DNA of 60,568 bases, from NCBI GenBank assembly GCA_015231435.1, contig JADGBN010000003.1, positions 1-60,568 of the forward strand. Reading direction: 5' to 3'. This document shows, piece by piece, positions 11,958 to 22,983 of this stretch (within the stretch, counting starts at the first letter, position 1; each line of letters opens with the position of its first letter). Under the pieces are notes generated by a model. The model searched no databases. It saw only the letters and a program-made list of their open reading frames with translations, and had not been told where the DNA came from. A program made the position numbers and the translations under genes. Source of the stretch: Gammaproteobacteria bacterium. Lineage in GTDB: Bacteria; Pseudomonadota; Gammaproteobacteria; Thiohalomonadales; Thiohalomonadaceae.

Positions 11958-13603
11958 TGTTTCTGACTGCTTATTAAAATTACGGCGCCAAATCCGCCTA
12001 AAATCCAGGTGAGCAGCGGCGCACCTGCGATGATTGGCAAGGCATAGCCATCTAGTCCAAGTAGCAGAGCTGCGCTAATAATTAATGAGCCCCCGGTAAT
12101 TGCCGCCACTGTGCGGTTGGTGCCAGTGCGAATCTCATGTTGCAGTGGTTTTAGGGAGTCACTATTTAAACGCATCTCCATCTCGCCATGTTCAGCCTTT
12201 TGCAATAGGTGATAGGCGAGTATCGGTAGCTCTGGTAGCGCCTCTCCCCAACGGGGAATGTTGCGCTTAACCCGATTGAGAATCGCACGGCCACCTAACT
12301 GTTCACTCATCCAGCGCTCTAAAAAGGGCTTGGCAGTCTGCCAGAGATCGAGATCAGGGTTAAGCTGTCTACCTAATCCTTCAATGTTAAGCAGGGTCTT
12401 CTGTAGTAAAACGAGTTGCGGTTGAATCTCCATATTAAAACGGCGTGCTGTCTGAAAGAGACGAAGCAGGAGATGACCAAAGGAGATCTCATGGAGCGGC
12501 CGTTCAAAAATCGGTTCACATACCGTGCGAATGGCTGCTTCAAACTCATCAATACGCGTACCACGCGGAACCCAGCCAGATTCAACATGTAGCTCGGCGA
12601 CCCGTTGATAGTCACGATTAAAAAAAGCAAGAAAGTTTTCCGCCAAATAGCGTTGATCGCCAGGGCTGAGGGAGCCGACAATGCCAAAATCGATGGCGAT
12701 ATATTGTCCCTCCGGGGAGACAAAGATATTTCCTGGGTGCATATCGGCATGAAAAAAGTTATGGTTAAAGACTTGGGTAAAGAAGATCTCCACGCCCTGT
12801 TCTGAAAGCAGCTTAAGATCAATGCCGTGCTTGCGCAGGGAGTCAATATTACTCACCGGTATCCCTTTCACCCGCTCCATGACCATCACGCTTTTGCGGC
12901 AGAAGGGCCAGTGAACCTCAGGAACATGGAGGAGTTCACTGTTTAGGAAGTTGCGGCGAATAAGGGCGGCGGAAGCCGCTTCCCGCATCAAATCAAGCTC
13001 ATCAATTAAGTTCTTCTCAAACTCGGCGACAACCTCAATGGGACGTAAGCGACGTCCCTCAGACCAGTAGCGTTGCAGTTGCCGAGCAATGGTGTAAAGC
13101 AGCGAGATATCACGGCGGATAACGGGCTCAATACCCGGACGCAGCACCTTTACCACCACTTCACGCCCATCATGCAGGGTGGCTACATGCACCTGAGCAA
13201 TAGAGGCTGAGGCTAACGGGGTACGGTCAAATTCGCTGAAAATAGTCTCAAGGGGGCGGCGATAAGCCTCCTCAATAATATGTTTTGCCTGAGCAAAGGG
13301 AAAAGGCGGAACCTGATCCTGTAATTTAGCGAGCTCTTCGGCGATATCGTCAGGGAGAAGATCGCGCCGCGTTGAGAGTATTTGCCCGAATTTAACAAAG
13401 ATGGGGCCTAAATCCTCAAGCGTGCGACGAATGCGCACGCCGCGTCCGGTGTTGCTGTTACGTAGTAATCGCCAGAACATCAACCAGCGTAAAAAGGAGA
13501 TGGGGCGAAAAAGATGGCTGGCAATCAGCACCTCATCAAGGCCGTGACGCATGAGTGTCCAGCCAATGATAAACAGGCGGTAACCTTGTGCCAGTTGCAG
13601 CAT
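11954..13603 (-). CDS. ubiB: Ubiquinone biosynthesis regulatory kinase-like protein UbiB
   Basis: 549 aa; LEDLGPIFVKFGQILSTRRDLLPDDIAEELAKLQDQVPPF, NFFHADMHPGNIFV. Confidence 0.95.
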   Translation of the reverse strand: MLQLAQGYRLFIIGWTLMRHGLDEVLIASHLFRPISFLRWLMFWRLLRNSNTGRGVRIRRTLEDLGPIFVKFGQILSTRRDLLPDDIAEELAKLQDQVPPFPFAQAKHIIEEAYRRPLETIFSEFDRTPLASASIAQVHVATLHDGREVVVKVLRPGIEPVIRRDISLLYTIARQLQRYWSEGRRLRPIEVVAEFEKNLIDELDLMREAASAALIRRNFLNSELLHVPEVHWPFCRKSVMVMERVKGIPVSNIDSLRKHGIDLKLLSEQGVEIFFTQVFNHNFFHADMHPGNIFVSPEGQYIAIDFGIVGSLSPGDQRYLAENFLAFFNRDYQRVAELHVESGWVPRGTRIDEFEAAIRTVCEPIFERPLHEISFGHLLLRLFQTARRFNMEIQPQLVLLQKTLLNIEGLGRQLNPDLDLWQTAKPFLERWMSEQLGGRAILNRVKRNIPRWGEALPELPILAYHLLQKAEHGEMEMRLNSDSLKPLQHEIRTGTNRTVAAITGGSLIISAALLLGLDGYALPIIAGAPLLTWILGGFGAVILISSQKQ

Positions 13604-13624
13604 ATTAATTAAGTAGTCAGGTTG

Positions 13625-14038
13625 TTATGGGGCAGGGCGGGGAGGCGCAGGGGGCAGCATCGGATTTGCGCCCGGATTGGGGCGTTGCGGCAGCATTCCC
13701 GGCGCACCCTGCCCAGCACCCTGAGGGGGACGGTGCTGCATCTGACGGTTGAACATCTCGCGCATTTTCTCTTGTTCGGCAACAATCTCGGCGCGGGTCA
13801 CCTTGCCATCACTGTTAGCATCCATCCGCTGAAAGCTCGCTTTAATGCGCGGCAGATTAAAGTTGATAAACTCCTCTTCACTCACCTGATCATCCTTGTT
13901 GCTATCGACCTGGGTAAAAAAATCGGGTTGCGGCGGTGGCGCAGTGGCAACCGCCGGGGCAGCCGGTGTCGCTGTCTCTGCAGCATAGAGCGGGGTGATT
14001 AGGGCGAAAAGAAACAGTGCGAAAGGGCGGTGGGTCAT
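13625..14038 (-). CDS. EF-hand domain periplasmic protein, Pro-rich C-terminus
   Basis: 137 aa; two EF loops DSNKDDQVSEEEF and DANSDGKVTRAEI; N-terminal signal. Confidence 0.8.
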   Translation of the reverse strand: MTHRPFALFLFALITPLYAAETATPAAPAVATAPPPQPDFFTQVDSNKDDQVSEEEFINFNLPRIKASFQRMDANSDGKVTRAEIVAEQEKMREMFNRQMQHRPPQGAGQGAPGMLPQRPNPGANPMLPPAPPRPAP

Positions 14039-14069
14039 TATAAAATCCTGTTAAATATAAGAGAAAAGA

Positions 14070-14534
14070 CTATTTTTCGCCGGCGTCAATGAGTTCGTCA
14101 AGTGACTGTGAGGCAAGCGGATCAGCGATAATCGCGGTCTGATGAATAACCACCGTAGAGGCGATAAGATCATGAAATCCCTGACGGCGTGGGTGCCAGA
14201 TTATCCAGAAGAAGCCCAGACCTAAAGGGATTGTTGAGACAAAATAGGCAAGATAACGCAGTATTGCCTGCCCCGGCTGTAATTTATCCCCCGTTTGGGC
14301 ATCGACAATATAGCAGTTTAGCAGCAACTTACCCGGTGTTCCGCCATAACGTAGCCAGAGGGCGATGACCAGAACAACCGGAAGAATATTATTCACCAGC
14401 TGTATTGTCAGTGGGTCAATTAGTGCGGCAAACAAGGCGTAGAGAACAATAAAGAGAATAAGCAGAAACAGGGTATCAATTAGCGAAGCGGCGAGGCGGC
14501 GGGAAAAACTTGCGTAGTGAACCTGTTCATTCAT
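14070..14534 (-). CDS. RDD family membrane protein
   Basis: 154 aa; FSRRLAASLIDTLFLLILF...YGGTPGKLLLNCYIVDAQTGDKL. Confidence 0.85.
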   Translation of the reverse strand: MNEQVHYASFSRRLAASLIDTLFLLILFIVLYALFAALIDPLTIQLVNNILPVVLVIALWLRYGGTPGKLLLNCYIVDAQTGDKLQPGQAILRYLAYFVSTIPLGLGFFWIIWHPRRQGFHDLIASTVVIHQTAIIADPLASQSLDELIDAGEK

Positions 14535-15283
14535 CAGTATTTAAAGCCACGGTGCAGGGCGACGATTCCCCCGGTCATGTTGTGAAAGTCACAATCCTCA
14601 AAACCTGCCTGTTGCATCATCTCCAGCAGGGTCTGCTGATTGGGATGCATACGAATGGACTCGGCAAGATACTGATAGCTGTTGCGGTCGTTGGCGACCA
14701 TCTCTCCCATACGCGGGAGCACTTCAAAGGAGTAGAAGTCGTAGAGTTTGCCAAGCAACGGTGATTGTGGTTGTGAAAATTCCAGTACCAGTGCCCGCCC
14801 ACCGGGTTTAAGAATGCGCCACATCGAGGCGAGTGCCTGATCCTTGTGGGTGACATTGCGCAGGCCAAAGGCGATGGTAATACAGTCAAAACTGTTATCG
14901 GGAAAGGGGAGCTGTTCTGCATTGGCCTGAACATAGCGCACATTGCCAATAATCCCCTGGTCAATCAGGCGCTCACGACCGACTTCAAGCATGGAGGCGT
15001 TAATATCTGCCAGTACCACCTCACCACTGCTGCCCACTATTTTGGCAAAGCGGGCGGTTAAATCTCCAGTACCGCCAGCAATATCAAGCACACGCTGACC
15101 CCAGCGAACGCCACTTTTGGCAATCGTAAAACGTTTCCAGAGACGATGAACGCCAAAGGACATCAGATCGTTCATCAGATCGTATTTACCGGCAACCGAG
15201 TCAAAGACTTCGCCTACCAGTTGTGCTTTTTGTCGCTCAGGCACATCGCGAAAGCCGAAATGGGTTGTTTTTTCGTTACTCAC
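14534..15283 (-). CDS. ubiE: Demethylmenaquinone/ubiquinone C-methyltransferase UbiE
   Basis: 249 aa; [56 protein letters not shown]. Confidence 0.96.
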   Translation of the reverse strand: MSNEKTTHFGFRDVPERQKAQLVGEVFDSVAGKYDLMNDLMSFGVHRLWKRFTIAKSGVRWGQRVLDIAGGTGDLTARFAKIVGSSGEVVLADINASMLEVGRERLIDQGIIGNVRYVQANAEQLPFPDNSFDCITIAFGLRNVTHKDQALASMWRILKPGGRALVLEFSQPQSPLLGKLYDFYSFEVLPRMGEMVANDRNSYQYLAESIRMHPNQQTLLEMMQQAGFEDCDFHNMTGGIVALHRGFKY

Positions 15284-15286
15284 TGC

Positions 15287-15646
15287 TTAATTGACCTTGC
15301 GTTTAATACCGGCAGCGGCGAGGCGGTTAAGATAGTCCTGCCAGTTTGCCTCATGGTTGACGGCGAGATCGTAAAGCATCTCCCAGTCGTATATGCCGCT
15401 GTCATGGCCGTCATCATAGGTAAATTTCAGGGCATAGGTACCGACCTGTTCAATCTTCTCAATGTTCACCTCCTCTTTGCCAATTTGCAGCTTCTCTTCA
15501 CCGGGGGCGTGACCGCGTACTTCGGCGGAGGGGGAATAGACACGAAGATACTCACAGGGAAGTTGATAGCTCTGCGCCTCAAAGGCGACCTCCAGCAGAC
15601 GCTGTTCGCGGTGCAGGGTAACCTGGCTAGGAATATGCTGACTCAT
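15287..15646 (-). CDS. DUF971 (gamma-butyrobetaine hydroxylase N-terminal-like) protein
   Basis: 119 aa; LPCEYLRVYSPSAEVRGH...YALKFTYDDGHDSGIYDWEMLYDLA; between hslU and ubiE. Confidence 0.85.
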   Translation of the reverse strand: MSQHIPSQVTLHREQRLLEVAFEAQSYQLPCEYLRVYSPSAEVRGHAPGEEKLQIGKEEVNIEKIEQVGTYALKFTYDDGHDSGIYDWEMLYDLAVNHEANWQDYLNRLAAAGIKRKVN

Positions 15647-15743
15647 AATGACCTCGGTAAAAAATAGACGTGCGAACTAAATCGTGCCACGGGTGACAAT
15701 TCTCAAGGTAAAGTTGCCAGAAGTCACGCAAAAGAGGCGCAGC

Positions 15744-17075
15744 TTAGAGAATATATTGACGGAGATCCTCATCGCTGGAGAGCGCTTCAAGTTGCAGATT
15801 GACATAGCCTGCATCAATAGTAAAGGTCTCTCCGTGGTGCAGCTCGGCATCAAAGGAGATATTCTCCAGCAGTCGCTCTAGTACGGTATGGAGGCGTCGC
15901 GCACCAATATTTTCACTTTTATTATTCACCTCCCAGGCGATTTCAGCAAGGCGGTGAATGCCATCCTCGCTAAAATCGAGCGTCACCCCTTCAGTAGCCA
16001 GCAGCGCCTGATACTGTTCGGTGAGTGAAGCATCGGGCTCGGTGAGAATGCGGACAAACTCAGCAGCACCCAAAGCCTCAAGCTCAACCCGTATCGGCAG
16101 ACGCCCCTGTAACTCAGGAATGAGATCGGAGGGTTTTGAGAGGTGAAAGGCACCGGAGGCGATAAAGAGAATATGATCGGTTTTAACCATGCCATATTTG
16201 GTGCTCACCGTAGAGCCTTCAACCAGGGGCAGTAGATCCCGCTGTACCCCCTCGCGGGAGACCTCCGGCCCTTTGATATCGGCGCGGCTGGTGATTTTGT
16301 CCATCTCATCAAGAAAGACAATGCCGTTCTGCTCAACCGCTTCAAGGGCGCGGGACTTCAGATCCTCCTCATTAATCAGCTTGGCCGCCTCTTCATCGGT
16401 GAGCGTCTTCAGGGCGCGGCTGATGCGCATTTTGCGGCGACGGCTCTTTTTACCGCCAAGATTTTGAAAAAGTCCCTGAAGTTGGTTGGTCATCTCCTCC
16501 ATGCCAGGAGGGGCCATAATCTCTACGCCGATGGCAGCGCTGCTAACCTCAATTTCAATCTCCTGTTCATCAAGATCGCCCTCACGTAGTTTTTTACGAA
16601 AACGTTGGCGGGCGAGACTCTCCTGTCCGCCACTCTCGGTTGCATTTTCACCACGGGCGGGGGGTAGCAGAATATCGAGAATGCGATCTTCGGCAGCTTC
16701 ATAGGCACGGTGGCGCAGACGTTTCATCTCCTGCTCGCGCAGCTGTTTAATCGCGATATCGACTAAATCGCGAATAATTGACTCGACATCACGACCGACA
16801 TAACCGACTTCGGTAAACTTGGTTGCCTCAATTTTAATAAATGGAGCCGCAGCAAGTTTAGCGAGGCGGCGTGCGATCTCAGTTTTGCCGACACCGGTAG
16901 GGCCAATCATGAGAATGTTTTTCGGGGTGATCTCACCACGTAGCGTTTCGTTAACCTGGCTCCGGCGCCAGCGGTTACGCAGGGCAATCGCCACGGCACG
17001 TTTGGCGGCCTGCTGGCCGATAATATGTTTATCAAGTTCGCGAACAATCTCGCTGGGGGTTAAATAACTGGACAT
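15744..17075 (-). CDS. hslU: ATP-dependent protease ATPase subunit HslU
   Basis: 443 aa; [54 protein letters not shown]. Confidence 0.97.
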   Translation of the reverse strand: MSSYLTPSEIVRELDKHIIGQQAAKRAVAIALRNRWRRSQVNETLRGEITPKNILMIGPTGVGKTEIARRLAKLAAAPFIKIEATKFTEVGYVGRDVESIIRDLVDIAIKQLREQEMKRLRHRAYEAAEDRILDILLPPARGENATESGGQESLARQRFRKKLREGDLDEQEIEIEVSSAAIGVEIMAPPGMEEMTNQLQGLFQNLGGKKSRRRKMRISRALKTLTDEEAAKLINEEDLKSRALEAVEQNGIVFLDEMDKITSRADIKGPEVSREGVQRDLLPLVEGSTVSTKYGMVKTDHILFIASGAFHLSKPSDLIPELQGRLPIRVELEALGAAEFVRILTEPDASLTEQYQALLATEGVTLDFSEDGIHRLAEIAWEVNNKSENIGARRLHTVLERLLENISFDAELHHGETFTIDAGYVNLQLEALSSDEDLRQYIL

Positions 17076-17641
17076 TAGCGGTTCTCTTGAAGAGTGGTTG
17101 TGGTGCGCTCAAGCTGCTCAATGGTGAGATGCGTATTGGTGTAGATGCAGATCTCGGCGGCAATCTGTAAACTTTTTTCGACAATGGAACGGGCATCAAG
17201 GTCGCTGTTGCGCAGCAGCGCTGTGGCAGCTGCCTGGGCGTAGGCGCCCCCTGAACCGATGGCCATCAGATTATCTTCCGGTTCAATCACATCGCCATTG
17301 CCGGTAATCATTAACGTGGTGTCAATATCGGCCACCAGCAGCAGTGCCTCAAGACGGCGTAAAATACGGTCGGTGCGCCAATCTTTGGCCAACTCCACGG
17401 CAGAGCGGACAAGATTACCGTGGTGCTTCTCTAATTTTGCCTCAAAGCGTTCAAACAGGGTAAAGGCATCGGCTGTCCCGCCGGCAAAACCGGCAATCAC
17501 CTTGTCGTGATAGATGCGCCGCACTTTTCGTGCATTGCCTTTCATAATGGTGTTGCCGAGGGAGACCTGGCCATCGCCACCAATGACCACGAGGTTACCG
17601 CGACGTACTGCGAGAATGGTCGTGCCGTGATACTGCTCCAT
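17075..17641 (-). CDS. hslV: ATP-dependent protease subunit HslV
   Basis: 188 aa; [39 protein letters not shown]. Confidence 0.97.
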   Translation of the reverse strand: MEQYHGTTILAVRRGNLVVIGGDGQVSLGNTIMKGNARKVRRIYHDKVIAGFAGGTADAFTLFERFEAKLEKHHGNLVRSAVELAKDWRTDRILRRLEALLLVADIDTTLMITGNGDVIEPEDNLMAIGSGGAYAQAAATALLRNSDLDARSIVEKSLQIAAEICIYTNTHLTIEQLERTTTTLQENR

Positions 17642-17688
17642 AAGGATGGTCTCTCAAAAATAGCTGTGGGGACTGAAAAATTAATAAT

Positions 17689-17715
17689 CGCCACCGCTAC
17701 AGAATAGCGATGGCG
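17689..17715 (-). terminator. Hairpin between mlaC-like and hslV, terminator candidate
   Basis: CGCCACCGCTA / TAGCGATGGCG (11-bp stem, one mismatch); on the minus strand followed by ATTATTAATTTTT. Confidence 0.5.
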
Positions 17716-17772
17716 CGCATTTGCAGTGTCGCTTGGGTGAGGCGGGTTCTTGCGCTGCGCAGGTCTATTTTA

Positions 17773-18462
17773 TTACTGAAGCTGTGCCTGTTTTTGCAAC
17801 AGTTCAACATTGGTTGCTTGCATCCGTTTCAGGGTAGCCTCCAGACCATCACGCTGAATTTCACTGCCAAAGCTGGCACGATAGTTAATAATCAGACTGC
17901 CGCCTTCGACAACGACATCATAGATTTTCCAGACACCCGCCTTGTCACGCAGCATACTAAAACCGACAGGCACGATCATGCCGCTGGGCAGCTTCACATC
18001 GGCGCGAATCGTCAGATCTCGACTATCCTCCTGGATCTGTAGTGGTTTATAGCTAATGAGTGAATCTGCAGCATTAAGAATGGCGTCAATATTTTGCGGA
18101 TTCTCCATCAGTGCGTTGACATAAAAACGTTGCAGCAGCAGGAGAAACTCCGTGGCAAAGCGCTGACGATGTGCATCATTGGCGGCACGCCAGTGCTGCG
18201 CCAGGACCAAGCGCGACATGGTGGTAATATCAACATGGGGGACAAGGTGCTGGTCGGTGATCTGATAGAGAGTTTGCGGATCAGCCATAATCTCCTGACG
18301 CTGCTGTTTCATCGTCTCAAGAATACTACTGACAATATTTTTGATAATCGCCAAGGGCTCAGGATCTGCCGCTTCGGCATGGGTGAGCGGGCTGTAACAG
18401 GTAAACAGCATGAGCGACAACAAGAGCGTTTTTGCGGACGATTTCAGAAAAAGGATCGACAT
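17773..18462 (-). CDS. MlaC/Ttg2D-family phospholipid-binding protein
   Basis: 229 aa; signal peptide, LVLAQHWRAANDAHRQRFATEFLLLLQRFYVNAL, DVKLPSGMIVPVGFSML. Confidence 0.85.
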   Translation of the reverse strand: MSILFLKSSAKTLLLSLMLFTCYSPLTHAEAADPEPLAIIKNIVSSILETMKQQRQEIMADPQTLYQITDQHLVPHVDITTMSRLVLAQHWRAANDAHRQRFATEFLLLLQRFYVNALMENPQNIDAILNAADSLISYKPLQIQEDSRDLTIRADVKLPSGMIVPVGFSMLRDKAGVWKIYDVVVEGGSLIINYRASFGSEIQRDGLEATLKRMQATNVELLQKQAQLQ

Positions 18463-18559
18463 GGATCACTCCAAAATAAAGATTGAGGGACAGATGGGTG
18501 GCGGTTAAGCCATTTTCAATGGCCACTATAATACAAGGAAAAGGGGCGAAATGGTTAAT

Positions 18560-19204
18560 TTATAGCAGGAGTCGCAGTGCCAGTCCAAGAAATAACAGGG
18601 CAGTGACACGGTGTAACCAGCGGCTAACGGTGGCTGAGCGGTTGAGTCGGGCACCACCTCTGCCGCCAATAAAGGCGATGCTGCCAAAGACCAGAAGTGT
18701 GGCAATAATAAAAAGAGCGCCCAAAATCAGCGTCTGCAGTGCGGCTGAATAGCTTGCGCTGGCATCAATAAATTGCGGTAAAAAGGCGAGAAAAAAGAGC
18801 GTCACTTTGGGGTTGCTAATATTGAGTAAAACACCGCGACGGTAGAGACGCCGCAGGGAGATAGCGATTGGAGAAGGGGCGCTGCGTTGCGCTGCGCCGT
18901 GAGCAACATTTACGCTGGATGCTTCGCGCCACGCCAGGTGTGCCAGATAGAGGAGATAACCGGCGCCGCTGAGCTTTAATAGGGTAAAAGCGAGTGGTGA
19001 TTGCAATAGTAGTGTGGCAACTCCGAGGGCGACGGCAGCGGTATGCAGCAGCAGCCCGCTACAGAGCCCGAGGGTCACACTCACTCCCGCCCGCACCCCC
19101 TGGCGCAGCGCGATTGACAGGACAAAAAGATTGTCGGGTCCGGGAGCGATACCAAGGAGCAGGGCGCTGGTAAAAAAGAGCAGCAGTTGCGCTGGATCGG
19201 GCAC
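18560..19204 (-). CDS. LysE/RhtB family translocator
   Basis: 214 aa; LLGIAPGPDNLFVLSIALRQGVRAGVSVTLGLCSGLLLHT, NPKVTLFFLAFLPQF. Confidence 0.9.
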   Translation of the reverse strand: MPDPAQLLLFFTSALLLGIAPGPDNLFVLSIALRQGVRAGVSVTLGLCSGLLLHTAAVALGVATLLLQSPLAFTLLKLSGAGYLLYLAHLAWREASSVNVAHGAAQRSAPSPIAISLRRLYRRGVLLNISNPKVTLFFLAFLPQFIDASASYSAALQTLILGALFIIATLLVFGSIAFIGGRGGARLNRSATVSRWLHRVTALLFLGLALRLLL

Positions 19205-19295
19205 GCTAGTGAAGCAGTGGCGCGATCAACGCCCGCGATCAGCCGAACCTGGGTGAGGATTCGGGGGTGTGGCGATCGTGACGTCTGCGGCCATC

Positions 19296-20375
19296 TTATG
19301 GTTTAAAGGTAAATTTGATTTCGCGTTCAAAGAGCTCTGCCTGTGCCGGCAGGGGGAGGGGAGACGCTTTATAAACGGCGCTCTCAACCGAGCGGCGATA
19401 GGCGGGGGAGCCGGTACAGTTGCCAATTTTGACATCAATCACATCACCGCCGGGAATTTGCGTCACCAGTACCTCACACTCGCCCGCCTCGTTATCTTCG
19501 GGGGGGCGTATCCAGTTGCGGCTTACTTTGCCACGAATCTCACTCTCATACTGACTCAGCTGCCGTGCACGTTGGCGCTGCTGCTGCTGTGAGGCTTCAG
19601 CGGCGGCAACGGCATCAAGCTCGCGCTGCAGCGCCGTTTCCCGCTCTTTTTGCGCGGCAAGGCGCGCCTTCTCCTCGCGCTCCTTACGCGCTTTTTCAGC
19701 GGCGGCCTGTTCTGCAGCGGCCTTCTCTGTTGCCGCCTTCTGGGCAGCCGCCTTCTCCTGAGCTGCTTTTTCGCTGGCTGCCTTCTCTAGGGCGGCTTTT
19801 TCTTTTTTCGCTTTTTCGACGGCGGCCTGCTCCTTGGTGAACTTTTCAGCCGCTGCTTTTTCTGCTGCCAGCTTGTCGCTGGCGGCTTTTTCTGTTGCCT
19901 GCTTTTTCGCAAGTTCGTTCTGTTGCTGGACGATCTTTTCCCGCTCAAGTTCGGCCGCTTTTTTGGCGGCCTCTGCCTCTGCTTTCTGCTTGTTAAGGGT
20001 GTTTAGCCGCTCCGTCTCAGCCTGGCGCTGCAGCTCGGCCTCTTTGAGGCGTGCTTTCTCCTCCGCCTGTTGCTGTTTTAGCTCCTGCAGCCGTTTCTGC
20101 TCCTGTGCCTGTTCTGCCTTTAACTCTTTGAGCCGCTGCTCCTGTGCCTGTTTGGCGGCGCGTTTGCTCTCCTCATCGGCGGCGATCTCCTTTTTGCGTT
20201 GCGAGATCTCGGCGCTGATTTTTCGCTCATCAATGGCAACCGCAGAAATGGGGGTGATCTCCTCGGTATTGGCCGAGGGGTGAAGATCCGGCTCCTGACT
20301 GAAGTTAAAGCCAATGAGATAGAAGATCAGTAGATGCAGTACGATAGAGAAAATAATCGCAGCAGTGCGTATCAT
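19296..20375 (-). CDS. tolA: Cell envelope integrity protein TolA
   Basis: 359 aa; N-terminal TM, long A/K/E/Q-rich helical domain, C-terminal ESEIRGKVSRNWIRPPEDNEAGECEVLVTQIPGGDVIDVKIGNCTG; next to tolR. Confidence 0.93.
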   Translation of the reverse strand: MIRTAAIIFSIVLHLLIFYLIGFNFSQEPDLHPSANTEEITPISAVAIDERKISAEISQRKKEIAADEESKRAAKQAQEQRLKELKAEQAQEQKRLQELKQQQAEEKARLKEAELQRQAETERLNTLNKQKAEAEAAKKAAELEREKIVQQQNELAKKQATEKAASDKLAAEKAAAEKFTKEQAAVEKAKKEKAALEKAASEKAAQEKAAAQKAATEKAAAEQAAAEKARKEREEKARLAAQKERETALQRELDAVAAAEASQQQQRQRARQLSQYESEIRGKVSRNWIRPPEDNEAGECEVLVTQIPGGDVIDVKIGNCTGSPAYRRSVESAVYKASPLPLPAQAELFEREIKFTFKP

Positions 20376-20376
20376 G

Positions 20377-20808
20377 CTATTTTTTCCTCGGTTCTGGGGG
20401 TTGCGTTAGCAGCCCGACAGAGGCGACCCCTGCCTGCTGAATAAGGGTCATCGCGGTGATCACTGCGCCATAGTTGACCGCCGCATCGCCGCGAACATAG
20501 ACGGGGCGGTTGGGGGTGAGGCGATGCTCAGCAGCAATGCGAATCACCAGCATTTCAGCGTTTACTGCGCTGCGACCCTGATCTTCGATATTCAGGTAGT
20601 AGTCTCCCTGTGCATCAACGGAGATGATAATCGGCTCCTGTTTCTCCTGGTCAACCGGTTTGGCGGCCGCCTGGGGAAGGTCAACCTTAACACCCTGAGT
20701 AAGCATCGGCGCGGTGACCATAAAGATCACCAGTAATACCAGCATGACATCAATGTAGGGAACGACGTTAATCTCTCCCATCATGGTGCGGCGTTGTCTG
20801 CGTGCCAT
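20377..20808 (-). CDS. tolR: Tol-Pal system protein TolR
   Basis: 143 aa; MGEINVVPYIDVMLVLLVIFMVTAPMLTQGVKVDLP. Confidence 0.95.
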   Translation of the reverse strand: MARRQRRTMMGEINVVPYIDVMLVLLVIFMVTAPMLTQGVKVDLPQAAAKPVDQEKQEPIIISVDAQGDYYLNIEDQGRSAVNAEMLVIRIAAEHRLTPNRPVYVRGDAAVNYGAVITAMTLIQQAGVASVGLLTQPPEPRKK

Positions 20809-20822
20809 AGTGCCTCCGAGTG

Positions 20823-21500
20823 CTAGCGGCTGTAGGCTTGACGTTGCAGCAGGCTGGAGAACTCATCGTTAAAGGTCTCCATCTGGTTTTCAATACGATC
20901 AAGGGAGTGGGAGTAACGGTTATAGGCAATGACCGCAGGAATGGCGGCAAAGAGCCCCATCGCGGTGGCGATGAGCGCCTCGGCGATGCCCGGGGCGACC
21001 ATCGACAGCGTCGCTTGCGTCGAACCTCCCAAGGCGCGAAAGGAGTTCATAATTCCCCAGACCGTGCCAAAGAGGCCGATATAGGGGCTGGTGGAGCCGA
21101 CCGTGGCGAGAAAAGCGACCCGCGATTCGACGCGCTCCGCTTCACGGGACATGGCGACCCGCATCGCCCGCTGCGCCCCCTCAACGATGGACATCGGATC
21201 GGCGCCCTCCTGTTTACGCAGGCGGGCAAATTCACCAAAACCGGCGGTGAAGATCGAGGGGAGTCCCTCAAGGGTTTCGACCTCCTTACTAAGCTGGCGG
21301 TAGAGATCAACCAAATCGATTCCTGACCAGAAGCGCTCTTCAAAAATTTTGGCATTAGCGCGGGCGCGCCGCAGCATTAGCCACTTCTCAAAGATAATCA
21401 CCCAGGAGGCAACCGAGGCCATGAGGAGAATAAACATCACCAGTTTAACCAGCAGGCTGGCACCTAAAAACAGCTCTATAATCGAGAGCTCGCCATTCAT
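20823..21500 (-). CDS. tolQ: Tol-Pal system protein TolQ
   Basis: 225 aa; VAFLATVGSTSPYIGLFGTVWGIMNSFRALG...IAEALIATAMGLFAAIPAVIAYNRY. Confidence 0.95.
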   Translation of the reverse strand: MNGELSIIELFLGASLLVKLVMFILLMASVASWVIIFEKWLMLRRARANAKIFEERFWSGIDLVDLYRQLSKEVETLEGLPSIFTAGFGEFARLRKQEGADPMSIVEGAQRAMRVAMSREAERVESRVAFLATVGSTSPYIGLFGTVWGIMNSFRALGGSTQATLSMVAPGIAEALIATAMGLFAAIPAVIAYNRYSHSLDRIENQMETFNDEFSSLLQRQAYSR

Positions 21501-21502
21501 CG

Positions 21503-21904
21503 TTACAACACCTCTTGTAGTCTGGATTGCAGGGTTGCGCCCAGCGGGCGCGGTTTAAAACTATCGGGGTCAAGCGCGGCCACCTTGACTTCACCATCAC
21601 AAAGAATGGTCTGGTTGCGGTGAACCGTTTGGTAAAAATCGACGCTGGCACGCCCGAGACGACTAAGGCGGGCCGTGACGGTCAGGGTATCATTAAAGCG
21701 GGCCGGCAGGCGGTAGTTTAGGGCGATATGGCGAACGGCAAAAATAGTGCCCTGTTGGCGCAGATCGCTCTGTTCAAAACCGAGGGCACGCAGCCATTCA
21801 GTGCGGCAGCGCTCCATAAATTTTAGGTAGTTGGCGTAATAGACCACGCCGCCACTGTCGGTATCTTCATAATAGATGCGCACCGGCCAGCTAAATTCGT
21901 TCAC
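21503..21904 (-). CDS. ybgC: Tol-Pal associated acyl-CoA thioesterase YbgC
   Basis: 133 aa; [37 protein letters not shown]. Confidence 0.93.
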   Translation of the reverse strand: MNEFSWPVRIYYEDTDSGGVVYYANYLKFMERCRTEWLRALGFEQSDLRQQGTIFAVRHIALNYRLPARFNDTLTVTARLSRLGRASVDFYQTVHRNQTILCDGEVKVAALDPDSFKPRPLGATLQSRLQEVL

Positions 21905-22983
21905 AGAGGGAGCGCCTGATCGCCAAAGAGGGAGAGTTCGCGCGCTCTTTTGGCCTCTGCATCTTTAGGGGCGGTGACGCCAAAGTGGAGATAGGCGCTA
22001 TTGGTGGCGATGCGGCCGCGTGGGGTGCGCATAATAAAACCCTGCTGGATTAAATAGGGCTCAAGAACATCCTCAATGGTGCCGCGCTCCTCACCAATCG
22101 CAGCGGCAAGGTTATCAACGCCAACCGGGCCACCATCAAATTTATCGATAATCGCTAGCAGCAGTTTGCGGTCAAGATTATCAAAACCATTGCCGTCAAT
22201 CGATAACATATCCAGCGCACGGTCGGCAACGGGTGCCGAGATATGGCCGTCTCCCTTGACCTCTGCATAGTCGCGGACACGTCGCAACAGGCGGTTGGCG
22301 ATTCGCGGTGTACCGCGTGAACGTCGCGCGATCTCATGGGCACCCTCGGGCTCAATGGCGACACCGAGAAGTGAGGCGGAGCGGCTGACAATGGTGGCAA
22401 GCTCGGCTATCTGGTAAAACTCAAGTCGCTGGACAATACCAAAACGGTCGCGCAGCGGCGAGGTGAGCATCCCGGCGCGGGTCGTTGCGCCAATGAGGGT
22501 GAAGGGGGGAATATCGAGCTTAATTGAACGCGCGGCGGGGCCGTCACCAATCATAATATCAATTTGGTAATCCTCCATAGCCGGATAGAGTACCTCTTCA
22601 ATGACTGGGCTCATGCGATGAATCTCATCAATAAACAGAACATCGTGGGGATCAAGGTTGGTCAGCAGGGCGGCAAGATCACCAGGTCGCTCCAGTACCG
22701 GGCCCGAGGTTTGCCGCAAATTAACCCCAAGTTCATGGCTGATAATATGTGCCAGTGTCGTCTTGCCTAAACCCGGGGGGCCAAAGATAAGCAGATGATC
22801 AAGCGCTTCGGCGCGATTGCGCGCCGCACTGATGAAGATCTCCATTTGGGTGCGTACCGCTTCCTGACCAATATATTCAGCCAGACGCTTGGGACGGATG
22901 GCGCGGTCAATCTGTTCATCGCCTACCACCCGGGTTGGGGTGAGTTCGGGAGAGGTCACGCTGATACGGTCGGGTTTAATCAT
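21901..22983 (-). CDS. ruvB: Holliday junction helicase RuvB
   Basis: 360 aa; [54 protein letters not shown]. Confidence 0.97.
   Translation of the reverse strand: MIKPDRISVTSPELTPTRVVGDEQIDRAIRPKRLAEYIGQEAVRTQMEIFISAARNRAEALDHLLIFGPPGLGKTTLAHIISHELGVNLRQTSGPVLERPGDLAALLTNLDPHDVLFIDEIHRMSPVIEEVLYPAMEDYQIDIMIGDGPAARSIKLDIPPFTLIGATTRAGMLTSPLRDRFGIVQRLEFYQIAELATIVSRSASLLGVAIEPEGAHEIARRSRGTPRIANRLLRRVRDYAEVKGDGHISAPVADRALDMLSIDGNGFDNLDRKLLLAIIDKFDGGPVGVDNLAAAIGEERGTIEDVLEPYLIQQGFIMRTPRGRIATNSAYLHFGVTAPKDAEAKRARELSLFGDQALPL

Noticed and set aside
15146-15667. 173-aa plus-strand ORF
   Set aside because: Antisense to ubiE and DUF971, which have strong family signatures and operon context.
19296-20375. 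Repetitive A/K/E-rich DNA as a tandem repeat or mobile element
   Set aside because: It is the normal low-complexity helical domain of TolA.
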